A stretch of DNA of 64,000 nt from Litoribacillus peritrichatus. GTDB taxonomy: Bacteria > Pseudomonadota > Gammaproteobacteria > Pseudomonadales > Litoribrevibacteraceae. The notes beneath the pieces were generated by a model. The model made no database searches and was not told the origin of the DNA. It worked only from the letters and a program-made list of their open reading frames with translations. The DNA lies in contig NZ_BAABBN010000007.1 of assembly GCF_039537985.1 (NCBI RefSeq), positions 1,116,001 to 1,180,000 of the forward strand, given 5' to 3'. Position 1 is the stretch's first letter, and each line of letters begins with the position of its first letter. A program made the translations under genes and the position numbers. Shown piece after piece: positions 32,595-43,400 of this stretch.

Positions 32595-35500
32595 ATGCAT
32601 TCACTCACCAGTTGGTTTATTCGTAACCCGGTCGCCGCTAATTTAATGATGCTGTTAGTTCTGGTGGCGGGCTGGTTTACGGTGTCTTCGATTCGGGTCG
32701 AGGGTTTTCCTAAGTTGCCTGCAGATACCCTGGAAGTCACCACCATTTACCCCAATGCACATGTGCATCAGGTGGATGAACAAGTCACCCGTCGAATAGA
32801 GCGGTCTTTTGAGGGACTGGCAGGTGTTAACAAAGTGACTTCTTTTTCCAGTGAAGGGTTATCGGTGGTTCGCGTTCAAAAGCAGGAGGGATACTCGCTT
32901 AGCCGTTTATCTGAGGATGTGCGATCACGGTTAGATGCCATTTATGGGTTACCGGACAAGGCGGAGGAACCGGTAGTCACCCGAAACGATTTTGATTTGG
33001 CAGCCATGATTGTGCAGCTGTATGGCGATACCGACCCTGATACATTACAAACCATCGCGACGGATGTCCGTGAAACTTTGTTGGCTTTGCCTGAAGTCTC
33101 CAAAATCAAGACTTGGGGAAAAAGGCAAGCTGAAATTCGGATAGAACTGAACCCTGAAAAGTTACTGGCTTATCAGTTGAGTACGGATGATGTATTGATA
33201 AAAATTCAGCAGTCATCACTGTCTTATCAGGCCGGTACTCTGAAAACCCAAGGTGGGGATATTTCACTGCGGGCGGATCATGAGCGTTATCAGCGTCTCG
33301 ACTTTGAAAGCATCCCCATCCGATCTCTCAATCATGGCAGCGAACTGACTTTAAAAGACATTGCTTCCGTGATGGATGATTACGAAGACGATGGTTCGCT
33401 GGTTCGGTTTAATGGTCAGCCGGGCATCGGACTGGAAATTATGATTGGCCGACAGGAAAACTTGCTGGAGATTGCTGAAGCCGTGCAGCAGTCGTTAGCC
33501 AAACAACGGTTAACGCTTCCCAAAGGTGTGTCTTTGGTTTCCTGGGCGGACAGCAGCCACTACATTTCAGAACGCTTAAGCTTATTGAAAGACAATGCAG
33601 TGCAAGGCCTGTTGTTGGTGTTCGTGTTGTTGTCTTTGTTCTTAAATATTCGGTTGGCCTTTTGGGTGGCGATGGGCATTCCGATTGCCATTGCGGGAGC
33701 GCTGGCGGTAATGGGCTCAGACTGGGTGGGATATTCGCTCAATGACATCACCACCTTTGGGTTAATCATAGCCCTCGGCATTTTAGTGGATGATGCGGTG
33801 GTCGTTGGTGAAAGTGTGTTTGAAGAACGAGCGAAAACAACCGATCCGATTAAGGGAACAGAGCTGGGCGTACGTAAAATCGCAACGGCGACTATTTACG
33901 GGGTACTGACCACCATTGCTGCTTTTTTTCCGATGTTGTTAATTGATAATGCCATGGGAAAAATTCTGGCCAGCTTTGCCGGGGTGGTGATTCTCACCCT
34001 GATTTTTTCTCTGATCGAAAGTAAGTTCATTTTGCCTGCGCATTTGGCGGCGGTATCGATCAACAATGACAAACCTGCCGGGTCTAAGTGGTCGGTATTT
34101 ACTTGGCTAAAGCGCATGGGGCATGGTTTGCAGCGATTGGCTCAAACGGCTTTGGATCGTTTTAAAACAGCCATTTATGCGCCGGCTTTGGTGTTTGCTT
34201 TGAAGCAGCGATATTCGGTGCTGATTGTCTTTATTTCGATGGCCATTTTAGGTTTAGGAATGATCGAAAACGGTAGCATCAGAACGGTGTTTTTTCCGGA
34301 TATTCCAGGCCAGGTGGTTTCGGTTCAGGTTGAAATGGATTCTCGTGCGCCGTTGCAGTTAACCACTGCCAACGCTCAGCGAATTGAACAGGCGGCCAAT
34401 GAACTGAATCGTTCATGGCAACAAGAACACAACTTACAGAACTTACCCATTCGACACGTATTGATGGTGGTGAACAATGCGGCTTCCGTTGAGTTTTATG
34501 CGGAACTGACGCCAACCCATGAGCGTCCGAACTTGTCGGCGGAGGAGATCGTTTCACAATGGCGCGAGCGTGTCGGGCAGGTTGAAGGCGCAATGGAGTT
34601 GAACTTCAGTGCATCGGAAGAAACCGGCGGTGGCTTTGCGCTTCAGGTGTTCAGCAAGAATGAAGCGTCTCTCCGGCGAGTGAGTGATTTGTTGATCGAG
34701 CATTTGAATAATACGCCAGGAACCAGTGACGTCAGGCAGGACTTAAAACCCGGTCAACCTCAACTGCGTTTTAAGTTAACGCCGGAAGCTCGTTATCTTG
34801 GGTTCAGTGATCAAAGTCTGGCGGCTCAGATTGGTGATCGTTTTGGTGGCGTGGAAGCAAGGCGTGTGCAGCGTGGTTCTGACGAAGTGAAAGTGATGAT
34901 CAAAGATCGTCTGCAATCCAGGAATTCCTTGTCGGATATTATGAATCTTAGGGTGCAGAATGATCAAGGACAATGGTTTCCGATCACTGCTGTGGCGGAT
35001 ATTCAATCTTCGTATGTGACAGATTATGTCGCACGCCGGGACAGCCAACGGGTCAACACCATTTATGTTCGATTGAACAAGGCGTTGCTGTCGCCCTCTG
35101 AATTGGGGGCGCAATTGTTTAATGGCATGACCGAGGATTTAGAAGCCCGTTTCCCAGAGGTAAAAATCAAACAAGCGGGCGAGTTGGAGGAGATTTTTAC
35201 GGTAAAAAATAATCTGGTTAAGGCGCTTATTTTTACCTGTGTTCTGATCTATGTGTTATTGGCCATACCGCTGAAATCTTACAGCCAGCCATTCATTATT
35301 ATGTCGGTGATTCCATTCGGTTTTGTGGGGGCGGCTATTGGGCATTTGATCATGGATGTTCCCCTAAGTTTGCTGTCGTTCTTCGGTATGTTGGCTTTAG
35401 CGGGCGTGGTGGTAAATGATTCTCTGGTGATGCTGACCCGGTTTAATCAGGCGAGCGCTGAAGGGCTGACGATACATCAAGCGTTATCCGAGGCGGGCCT

Positions 35501-35828
35501 TGGCCGGTTCAAGGCCTTTTTCCTGACGACCACCACAACCGTTGCAGGCCTTACGCCACTGATGCTGGAAACGTCTGAACAGGCTCAATACCTCATTCCG
35601 GCCGCCATTTCGCTTGCGTTTGGAGAGCTGTTCGCCACGGCTATCACCCTGATTTTGATTCCGGTTCTGATCGCCATCGGGCAGGACGTAAAAGGCGTTT
35701 GGACATCGATTTCCACGCCTTTGACGACAGATAAACAAGATGATGTTTTACCGAGCACCAAGCACTCAAATGCTCATCCCGATAAAAACAAGGAGAACAC
35801 CCATGTTGTCAATGAACTCACGTATTAA
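32595..35828 (+). CDS. RND-family efflux pump, inner-membrane subunit
   Basis: 1077 residues with 12 membrane helices in the usual 1+5 and 1+5 order and two large periplasmic loops. Helix 4 carries the proton-relay Asp pair in IIALGILVDDAVVVGESVFEE. The second half shows SLLSFFGMLALAGVVVNDSLVML and the AGLTPLMLETSEQAQYLIP motif. It belongs to the AcrB/ACR_tran group of drug/metabolite exporters rather than the metal (CusA) branch, since the Met triad is not evident. GGAGGG precedes the ATG. Substrates are unknown. The C-terminus overlaps the next gene by 26 bp. Confidence 0.93.
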   Translation: MHSLTSWFIRNPVAANLMMLLVLVAGWFTVSSIRVEGFPKLPADTLEVTTIYPNAHVHQVDEQVTRRIERSFEGLAGVNKVTSFSSEGLSVVRVQKQEGYSLSRLSEDVRSRLDAIYGLPDKAEEPVVTRNDFDLAAMIVQLYGDTDPDTLQTIATDVRETLLALPEVSKIKTWGKRQAEIRIELNPEKLLAYQLSTDDVLIKIQQSSLSYQAGTLKTQGGDISLRADHERYQRLDFESIPIRSLNHGSELTLKDIASVMDDYEDDGSLVRFNGQPGIGLEIMIGRQENLLEIAEAVQQSLAKQRLTLPKGVSLVSWADSSHYISERLSLLKDNAVQGLLLVFVLLSLFLNIRLAFWVAMGIPIAIAGALAVMGSDWVGYSLNDITTFGLIIALGILVDDAVVVGESVFEERAKTTDPIKGTELGVRKIATATIYGVLTTIAAFFPMLLIDNAMGKILASFAGVVILTLIFSLIESKFILPAHLAAVSINNDKPAGSKWSVFTWLKRMGHGLQRLAQTALDRFKTAIYAPALVFALKQRYSVLIVFISMAILGLGMIENGSIRTVFFPDIPGQVVSVQVEMDSRAPLQLTTANAQRIEQAANELNRSWQQEHNLQNLPIRHVLMVVNNAASVEFYAELTPTHERPNLSAEEIVSQWRERVGQVEGAMELNFSASEETGGGFALQVFSKNEASLRRVSDLLIEHLNNTPGTSDVRQDLKPGQPQLRFKLTPEARYLGFSDQSLAAQIGDRFGGVEARRVQRGSDEVKVMIKDRLQSRNSLSDIMNLRVQNDQGQWFPITAVADIQSSYVTDYVARRDSQRVNTIYVRLNKALLSPSELGAQLFNGMTEDLEARFPEVKIKQAGELEEIFTVKNNLVKALIFTCVLIYVLLAIPLKSYSQPFIIMSVIPFGFVGAAIGHLIMDVPLSLLSFFGMLALAGVVVNDSLVMLTRFNQASAEGLTIHQALSEAGLGRFKAFFLTTTTTVAGLTPLMLETSEQAQYLIPAAISLAFGELFATAITLILIPVLIAIGQDVKGVWTSISTPLTTDKQDDVLPSTKHSNAHPDKNKENTHVVNELTY

Positions 35829-36645
35829 GTACGGATTATGGATCATTCTGTTGGTTTTGACGGCCGTTTCCAGCGCGAATGAAGACGTTAAACAGGATTT
35901 ATTGTACGCCATTCAGTTCGACGGTGAAGACGTGGGTTATAACCGCATGCTGTGGTCGGTCTCGGATCAAGAGACTCGCGTGTATGAAGTCAGTGATATT
36001 AAACTGACTTCGTTTTGGGGCGATACCCAGATTCAATCCAGTAAGATTGAGAAATACGATGCGGACGATCAAATTATTCAGGGGGAGTACCTTACTTTAT
36101 TCAATGAGTATTTGCTGGCCTCTTATCTGGTCGCCACTCAGGACAATTTGTTAAAACATACCTTTCAGTGGTTTGAGCTGAATGACCCCCTGCTTAAACG
36201 GATACAACGGAGTTGGTTGCAACCCGTAGAGCGGGCAGTTGTTAACGATGTTGCATTCTCTCCGGTTCGCCATGTGTTGAAAACGTTAAAGCCCAAAGAG
36301 CGTTTGGTGTCTTTCATTGATCCGAGTGAATTTGATGTCACGTCAACTTCCCTGTCGTTGAACTTACCGCAATTACTTGAACGTAAAGAAGCACAGCGTT
36401 TACGTACTTTGAACCCGGAAACCGAAGACGAAACCTTACTTCATGACTTGGCGGTTGAACGCGTGAAAAATCTGCCCTTAGAAATAACGACCACCCACCA
36501 GCAGACTGAAACCTTTAAAATAAACTATGCCGATGGTAAGGCTACGCACGTTCAATACGACCTCAGTCAACAACCGCCAGTGTTAGTTAAAGTGCTGGAT
36601 GAAAGCGATGATGGGTTAATGGTTTTGACGTTGAGGGCGTGGTAG
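35803..36645 (+). CDS. Periplasmic protein of the RND operon (DUF6134-like)
   Basis: 280 residues from the ATG at 35803, chosen because AAGGAG stands 10 bp upstream and a signal peptide (RIKYGLWIILLVLTAVSSA) follows. The mature protein is beta-rich, beginning LLYAIQFDGEDVGYNRMLWSV, a pattern I associate with DUF6134 proteins (F-V-x-DGxxIGxxR). No catalytic motif is seen. The overlap with the pump gene indicates the same transcript, so an accessory role to efflux or envelope maintenance is possible. An earlier in-frame start at 35740 lies inside the pump gene without a signal peptide. Confidence 0.65.
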   Translation: MLSMNSRIKYGLWIILLVLTAVSSANEDVKQDLLYAIQFDGEDVGYNRMLWSVSDQETRVYEVSDIKLTSFWGDTQIQSSKIEKYDADDQIIQGEYLTLFNEYLLASYLVATQDNLLKHTFQWFELNDPLLKRIQRSWLQPVERAVVNDVAFSPVRHVLKTLKPKERLVSFIDPSEFDVTSTSLSLNLPQLLERKEAQRLRTLNPETEDETLLHDLAVERVKNLPLEITTTHQQTETFKINYADGKATHVQYDLSQQPPVLVKVLDESDDGLMVLTLRAW

Positions 36646-36819
36646 CTGGTCATATTGTTTGAACTTTAAAGGAATACAATGTTCTCATTTCATGGCTATC
36701 TGGTCAGATATCTTTATAATTTTTAAGGTTGGCTTAAACTCGTATGAGTTTGGCGAATCTTATTTTTTAACGCCACGGAATCTGAATTCAATAATTAAAA
36801 GGATAGAAGACGTATTTAT

Positions 36820-37269
36820 ATGGAAATACAGCTTAAAGATATTACCAAAGATAACTGGGTCGACATGATTGATCTTGAAATCACCAAAGAGCAGGAGAAC
36901 TATGTGGCTCTCAACTCTGAGTCCATTGCAGCCTCTAAATTTTATGATGACTACGTTAATCGAGGGGTTTACTTAGGTGACGAAGCCGTGGGTTTTGTTC
37001 AGTATTATCCTAATCATGAAGAGGGTAAACCCAATGAAATGTTTATTGATCAGTTGATGATTGATGTTAATCACCAGGGTAAAGGCTATGGAACGAAAGC
37101 CATCGAGCTTGTTCTTCATGAGATAAAACAACGCGAAGATGCGAGATCAATTTCGATCTGCTATGTCGAAGGGCATGATGTGATGAAGAGGTTTTTCGAG
37201 CGGTTTGACTTTAAGGTAGTCGACCAAGATGAATTTGATGAAACCATTATGGAATTACACTTTGATTAA
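36820..37269 (+). CDS. GNAT-family N-acetyltransferase (polyamine-acetyltransferase-like)
   Basis: 149 residues. The GNAT core is GVYLGDEAVGFVQYYP, then FIDQLMIDVNHQGKGYGTKAIELVLHEIK with the Q-x-G-x-G acetyl-CoA loop, then SISICYVEGHDVMKRFFERFDFKVV. The pattern (NWVDMIDLEITKEQENYVALNSESIAAS) resembles spermine/spermidine acetyltransferases of the BltD/PaiA group. Substrate is unproven. It is monocistronic or co-transcribed with the beta-lactamase gene 54 bp downstream. Confidence 0.85.
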   Translation: MEIQLKDITKDNWVDMIDLEITKEQENYVALNSESIAASKFYDDYVNRGVYLGDEAVGFVQYYPNHEEGKPNEMFIDQLMIDVNHQGKGYGTKAIELVLHEIKQREDARSISICYVEGHDVMKRFFERFDFKVVDQDEFDETIMELHFD

Positions 37270-37323
37270 GCTACTAGTTCACTGCCTTAATTTGTTGATG
37301 CGCTTTACCTTCAAGGAACCCGG

Positions 37324-38139
37324 ATGAATCTGAAATATTGCACTGCTTTTATTGTTTTTCTTTGCATGACTTTTCCAAGCTATGCCCAAGTGGGTGTCAC
37401 TGAGCGTTCTGAATGGGGTCAGTATTTTGATGAGCTGAATGCCAAGGGCACAATTGTTGTGGTCGATGGGCGTGAGGATGTTTCTCAAGGCATTACTGAA
37501 CAGGTTTTGGTTTTTAACGATTCAAGAGCGAAACAACGGTTTTCGCCTGCTTCGACGTTTAAGATACCGCACACTTTGTTTGCCTTGGATTCAGGCGTCA
37601 TCCGGGATGAGTTTCAGGTGTTTAAGTGGGACGGAGTGGTAAGAGGGTATCCGCCGCATAATCAGGATCAAACGCTGCGCTCAGCCATGCGACATTCGGC
37701 TTTGTGGGTGTATCAAATCGTTGCTCAGCAGATAGGTGAACCAAAGGCGAGGCAATACCTGAAACAGATTGGCTATGGCAATGAAGATCCAACCACCAAA
37801 GAAGGGACGTATTGGGTGGATGGCGCGTTGGCCATTTCGGCGCATGAGCAAGTTGCGTTTTTAAAAAAGCTGTACCTGAATCAACTGCCGTTTAAAACGG
37901 AACATCAGCGGCTACTTAAAGATGTGATGGTGGTGGAAGCGGACCGGAATTGGATTCTTCGTGCTAAAACCGGTTGGGAAGGGCGTTACGGCTGGTGGGT
38001 TGGCTGGGTTGAATGGCCTACTGGGCCGGTGTTTTTTGCATTAAACATTGATACACCGAACCGGATGGACGACTTGTACAAAAGAGAGGCAATTACTCGC
38101 AAGGTGTTGAAGTCCATTCAGGCTTTGCCATCTGATTGA
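37324..38139 (+). CDS. Class D (OXA-type) beta-lactamase
   Basis: 271 residues with a signal peptide (about 1-21). The active-site motifs are S77-T-F-K80 (nucleophile and carboxylatable Lys), Y151-G-N153 and K215-T-G217. The second motif is S125-A-L127, where most OXA enzymes have S-x-V. The W in ALWVYQ and the KTGWEGRYGWWVGWVEW stretch are family-like. The length is normal and no frameshift is seen, so hydrolysis of penicillins is expected; the spectrum cannot be read from sequence. No integron or IS flanks it directly and its base use fits the neighbours, so it looks like a resident chromosomal gene. AAGGAA precedes the ATG. Confidence 0.92.
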   Translation: MNLKYCTAFIVFLCMTFPSYAQVGVTERSEWGQYFDELNAKGTIVVVDGREDVSQGITEQVLVFNDSRAKQRFSPASTFKIPHTLFALDSGVIRDEFQVFKWDGVVRGYPPHNQDQTLRSAMRHSALWVYQIVAQQIGEPKARQYLKQIGYGNEDPTTKEGTYWVDGALAISAHEQVAFLKKLYLNQLPFKTEHQRLLKDVMVVEADRNWILRAKTGWEGRYGWWVGWVEWPTGPVFFALNIDTPNRMDDLYKREAITRKVLKSIQALPSD

Positions 38140-38478
38140 GGATGCCTTACCGGAATTGAGTCATTTTCAATTCAAGCACTGACTCTTTCTGTTTGTGGTG
38201 GTTTGTTGATACGGAATCAACAAACTATCCACACCTTCTGTGGATAACCCTATTAATAACTTATGTGAAACTGTTTCAAACACCCGTTTTAATTGGTTCT
38301 CATGCTTTAGTGTTAAAAGTAATCAATTTGTCATTAAGTTCCGTATTTGAGTCCTAGACTAAGGTCTAATGGTTAACTCCCCTCACCCGAGCAACACTTA
38401 CCTCATCAAATAAATTCCTATTCCTTAATAAGACCGGGGCATGGCGAGGTCGTCGGTATGCCCTTCAGGAGATAAGTG
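38140..38478. promoter_or_regulatory. Spacer between beta-lactamase and acs with hairpin and GTCTAAT motif
   Basis: A perfect hairpin GTTTGTTGAT-ACGGA-ATCAACAAAC stands at 38201-38225 without a T-run; it may end the beta-lactamase transcript or be an operator. Further on, GACTAAGGTCTAAT at 38357-38370 matches the motif upstream of actP and lies about 110 bp before acs, in a typical activator position. No gene is seen here. Confidence 0.6.
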
Positions 38479-40446
38479 ATGAGTGAAGCAACTAATCCAC
38501 AAGTGGTTCCTGTCGCGCCAGCGTTTGCCCGTGATGCCTGGATAGATCAAACCAAATACAAAGAAATGTACCAGCAATCGATTGTGAACCCGGAAGGTTT
38601 TTGGCGGGAGCAGGGTCAGCGCATTGATTGGATGACACCTTACACCAAAGTCAAAAACACCACCTTTGATGATCATCATGTGGACATTCGTTGGTTTGAA
38701 GACGGCACCTTGAATGCCTCGGTGAACTGTCTGGATCGTCACTTGGAAACGAAGGGAGATCAAACCGCCATCATCTGGGAGGGGGATGAGCCGGATCAGG
38801 ACAGTCAAGTTACTTATAGCGAGCTGCACAAACAGGTGTGTAAGTTTGCTAATGCCCTGAAAAGTCAGGGCGTTCGTCGTGGTGATGTGGTTACGATTTA
38901 TATGCCAATGGTGGTGGAGTCCGTCGTGGCTATGTTGGCCTGTGCCCGTATTGGTGCGATTCATGCGGTGGTGTTTGGTGGATTTTCGCCAGAAGCCTTA
39001 GCGGGTCGCATTCTGGATTGCCAGTCTAAAATCATCATTACTGCGGATGAAGGCGTACGTGGTGGTAAATCCGTTCCTTTGAAAGCCAATGTGGATGAAG
39101 CGCTGACTCATCCGGACATTCGTTCGGTAGAGCGGGTGATTGTTTATGAACGCACGGCCAACCCAAGTGTTGCTTGGCATAACCATAGGGACGTGCGTTG
39201 GGATGACTTGATGAAAACCGCGTCTGAACACTGCATTGCTGAAGAAATGAATGCCGAAGACCCGTTGTTTATTCTGTATACCTCTGGCTCCACCGGCAAA
39301 CCCAAAGGGGTGGTGCACACTACGGGTGGATATCTGGTGTACGCCTCCATGACGCATGAATATGTGTTCGATTATAAAGATTCGGAAGTGTACTGGTGTA
39401 CCGCAGACATTGGCTGGATTACTGGCCACAGTTATTTGGTGTATGGGCCTTTGGCTAATGGGGCAATTTCTTTGATGTGTGAAGGGGTGCCAAATTATCC
39501 CGATTCCACTCGGGTGTCTCAGGTGATTGATAAACACCAGGTAAATATTCTGTATACCGCGCCGACGGCCATCCGGGCTTTGATGGCCGAAGGCGATGCT
39601 CCGGTGGCGGGCACTAACCGCAGTTCGCTACGTTTGCTGGGGACGGTTGGTGAACCGATTAACCCGGAGGCCTGGAACTGGTATCACAAGACCATTGGCG
39701 AAGCACGTTGTCCAATTGTGGATACCTGGTGGCAGACGGAAACCGGCGGCATTATGATTACGCCGTTACCGGGCGCGATGGATTTAAAACCCGGTTCTGC
39801 AACCCGACCTTTCTTTGGGGTCAATGCCGCGCTGGTGGATAACTTAGGGAATTTGCTGGAAGGTGAAGCCGAAGGCAATTTAGTGATCATCGATAGCTGG
39901 CCCGGTCAAAGCCGTACCTTGTACGGAGATCATCACCGATTTATTCAAACCTATTTCAAGACTTTCAAAGGCATGTATTGCGCGGGCGATGGCGCAAGAC
40001 GGGATGCGGATGGCGATTATTGGATCACCGGTCGTGTGGACGATGTGCTGAATGTCTCTGGCCACCGTATGGGCACCGCTGAAATTGAAAGTGCATTGGT
40101 GGCCCATAACCAGGTGGCTGAAGCAGCGGTGGTGGGTTTTCCTCATGAGGTCAAAGGTCAGGGCATTTATGTTTATGTGACTTTGAATCAAAATGCGGAG
40201 GCTTCCGAATCTTTACGGCAGGCGCTGAAAAAATGGGTGCGTAAAACCATCGGACCGATTGCTACGCCAGATGTGATTCAGTGGGCGCCGGGGCTGCCAA
40301 AAACCCGCTCAGGTAAAATCATGCGTCGTATATTACGTAAAATTGCGGCGGCAGAATACGACGGTTTAGGAGACACCTCGACTTTGGCGGAGCCGCAAGT
40401 GGTGGATCAATTGATTGAAGTTCATAAAGGCCTTTCGGTTGCTTAA
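38479..40446 (+). CDS. acs: Acetyl-CoA synthetase (AMP-forming)
   Basis: 655 residues from the ATG at 38479. Adenylation motifs are YTSGSTGKPKGVVHTTGGYL (P-loop), TADIGWITGHSY, WWQTETGGIM, GAR-DADGDYWITGRVDDVLNVSGHRMGTAEIE, and the C-terminal PKTRSGKIMRRILRKI. This last motif holds the catalytic Lys normally controlled by acetylation. It activates acetate to acetyl-CoA via acetyl-AMP and fits with ActP at 22.5 kb. Both genes carry the same upstream word. The gene converges on the hybrid kinase gene with 42 bp between stops. Confidence 0.97.
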   Translation: MSEATNPQVVPVAPAFARDAWIDQTKYKEMYQQSIVNPEGFWREQGQRIDWMTPYTKVKNTTFDDHHVDIRWFEDGTLNASVNCLDRHLETKGDQTAIIWEGDEPDQDSQVTYSELHKQVCKFANALKSQGVRRGDVVTIYMPMVVESVVAMLACARIGAIHAVVFGGFSPEALAGRILDCQSKIIITADEGVRGGKSVPLKANVDEALTHPDIRSVERVIVYERTANPSVAWHNHRDVRWDDLMKTASEHCIAEEMNAEDPLFILYTSGSTGKPKGVVHTTGGYLVYASMTHEYVFDYKDSEVYWCTADIGWITGHSYLVYGPLANGAISLMCEGVPNYPDSTRVSQVIDKHQVNILYTAPTAIRALMAEGDAPVAGTNRSSLRLLGTVGEPINPEAWNWYHKTIGEARCPIVDTWWQTETGGIMITPLPGAMDLKPGSATRPFFGVNAALVDNLGNLLEGEAEGNLVIIDSWPGQSRTLYGDHHRFIQTYFKTFKGMYCAGDGARRDADGDYWITGRVDDVLNVSGHRMGTAEIESALVAHNQVAEAAVVGFPHEVKGQGIYVYVTLNQNAEASESLRQALKKWVRKTIGPIATPDVIQWAPGLPKTRSGKIMRRILRKIAAAEYDGLGDTSTLAEPQVVDQLIEVHKGLSVA

Positions 40447-40488
40447 TACAGGCGTGGAAAAATGAAATGGCGATTGCTTCGGGCAGGG

Positions 40489-43400
40489 TTAATCGTTTGA
40501 AGGAATCAGCCATTTGATCAACAGCGCTTTAAGCTCTTCCGGGTCGATGGGCTTGCGTAAATAATCGTTCATACCTGAACGGTTGTAATCGAACTGGATG
40601 CTGGCCTGAGCCTCTGAACTCATCGCAATGACGGGGCATTTGCAATGTTTCTCACCCGCAAGGCCTTTACGAATGGACTCAGTGGTTTTAAAGCCTTCCT
40701 GTTCTGGCATTTGGCTATCCATGAGAATCAAATCATAGGGCGCTTTGTTTAAAGCGGCTTTTAAAACGGTTATGGCTTCTTCGCCATTGCCGGCGATGTC
40801 ACATCTTAGATTCATTGATTCGATCAGGCTGTGGGTGACGGCTTGGTTTATCTGACTGCTTTCGACCAATAATACCCGACAGCTTTCCGGCCAGCAGGGT
40901 TGGCCCAGGTCGTAGTCTACTTCGGCTAAGGGCTGGTGTGCTTTTTCGGATTTTTCTATAAATGCCTGGTCTGAAGATGGCTGCTTTAAAGGTGCCTGGT
41001 CTAAAGGTGCCTGGTCGATCAATGTTGTGGCTGGTTGAGGCAATAGGGTTCGGAGCGTACTGCTGATTTCTCGCTGGGTAAACGGTTTGCTCAGGCGGCC
41101 GTCAAATTGATGATTGGCGTAATCAGAGGGGATTATCTGGTTGTCCGAAGACGTCATTAGAATCAGCCGGACATGTGTAAATGTTTCGTTTGACTGAATG
41201 ATATTGATCAACACACCGTTGTCTGATTCGGTGATTTTTTCGTCGATGAAGACAACACTGAAATTCGTGGAGCCGTTTGTATTCAGGTGTTCTTGCATGG
41301 CCAATAAGGTTGATTCTGCATCGCCCGTTTCATGTGTGGTTGCTCCCCACTGCTGTAGATGTATGGCAAGTACCTTGCGGTGCGAAGTGTTGGTGTCTGC
41401 AATGAGGATATCCAGCCCCTGAAGCGTGATTGGAGGCGGCTCGGTCAGAGAGGTTTGGCTTGCTTGAAGCTGAAGTTCAAATGAAAACGTGCTGCCTTTA
41501 TTTAATTGGCTGGTTACTTGTAAGTCCCCTTTCATCAAATGACAGAGCTTTTTACTGATGCTCAGCCCCAGACGAGTGCCGGGTGTTTTACGCAGCAAGG
41601 ATGTGTCGGCTTCAGAAAGGGATTGAAACAGTGATTCTTGCTGCATGACCGGGATGCCTATGCCGGTGTCCTGAACTGATCCGGACAGTACTATCCGTTG
41701 TTCGGGCTGTGGCGTCATTGTATTTCTTGGCGCTGTGGTCCGTGTTTTTTCTTTTGGCTCTTTCTGTGGTTCTTTCTTTGGTTCTAGCAACGCGACCCGA
41801 ACTATAATTTCACCGGCTTCTGTGTATTTGATGGCATTTCGCACCAGATTTTTGAGCAGTTGGCGGACTCTGGTTGGATCTCCGGTCACAATGGGGTGAT
41901 GTATGCCTGTGGTATCAAGAATGAGCTCAAGGCCTTTATTGATGGCCAATGGGTTCAATGTTTTGGCCAGGTTGCCAATGACATTCAGCAGGTCGAATTC
42001 TATGAATTCGAGTTCCAGTTTACCGGCTTCAATTTTAGAAAAGTCGAGAATGTCATTGAGTAACTCATACAAGGATTCTGTGCTGGCTCGCACCATCTGA
42101 ATGTATTGCTGTTGCTCTGGTGTCAGCTGGTCGTTTTGTAACAACCTTAAAATGGCCAGAATACCGTTGATGGGGACGCGAATGTCGTGACTGACTTTGG
42201 CCAGGAAATCATTTTTGATTTTAGCGGCCTGTTGTGCCGCGTTTTTGGCTTCAATCAGTTTGGCTTCGTTCAGTTTTCTTTGGGTGAGGTCGTGTGCGCT
42301 TGCAGTAAAATAGCGTTGCTTGGCGATGTAAATTTCACTGACAAATATTTCCATTGGAAATTCGGTGCCGTTTCTTTTTAGGCCGATAACCTCAGTCGTG
42401 GCGCCGATGACCTTGGTGATTCCGGTCGAGAGGTATCTTTCCATGCCTGCCGAATGGGCCAGCCGTGAAGAGGATGGCATCAGGGCGGTTATGTTCTGAT
42501 GAAGAATATCGTCCAGCTCATAGTCGAACATGGCTAAGGCGGATTGGTTTATGGTTTGAATGATGCTTTCTTCATTGATCATAATGATGGCGTCTACTAC
42601 TGAGTTCAACATGCCCCTGAGTTGAGCTTCGCTTCGCAGCAGTTCCAGTTCGGTGTTCTTTTTATTGGTGATTTCAGTGTGAATGGATATGTAGTTTTTG
42701 GGGTGTTGATCATCATCAAGGTAGGGAACGATCGTGGAATCCAGCCAGTAGCGGCTGCCGGACTTGTGTTTGTTGCAAATTTCATCGTGCCAGACCTGCC
42801 CTCTGGACAAAGTTTGATACATGCTTTGAATGACGCTTTCATCCTGGTCGTCGGCTGTTAACATTTGATGACTTTGCCCGAGTAATTCTGTTCTGCTGTA
42901 TCCGCTGACTTCAATGAACTTGTCGTTCACAAAAGTAATGATGCCTTTATTGTCCGTGATGGTGACCAGGGCGTGTTGATCCAGTGCGTATTTTTGAATC
43001 GAGAGTTCTTTCAGGGCTTGTTGTGCAATTTTGGATTCATGAGCGATTTGTTGTTCATAAGACCGTCGAACGGTCAGCATGTGGTTAATGGCTTTCCCGA
43101 GTTGGCCTATCTCATCGGAAGAGGTTTCTTTGTGTGGCGATAAGTCCCCGGATGCGATGCGGTGGGTGGTGTCGACCAGCCGTTGAAGCGGCGCGGTTAA
43201 GCGGCGGGAAATATAAATGGCAATGCCTATGGTCAGGCTGGTGATGATCACTCCGAGAATCAACAGTTGCTGTTCCAGCTGATTGGCCGAAGCAAGGGCT
43301 TCTTCCGAGTCGAGTTTTACAACCAGCCCCCACTCCAATTCCGGGATGTAACGCCAGGCGGCAATGATGTGGTTGTTGTCGTAATCCACCGAATAACCGG

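Noticed and set aside
36659..36868. 69-codon frame between the RND operon and the acetyltransferase gene
   Set aside because: No ribosome site, and it overlaps the well-supported acetyltransferase start in another frame.
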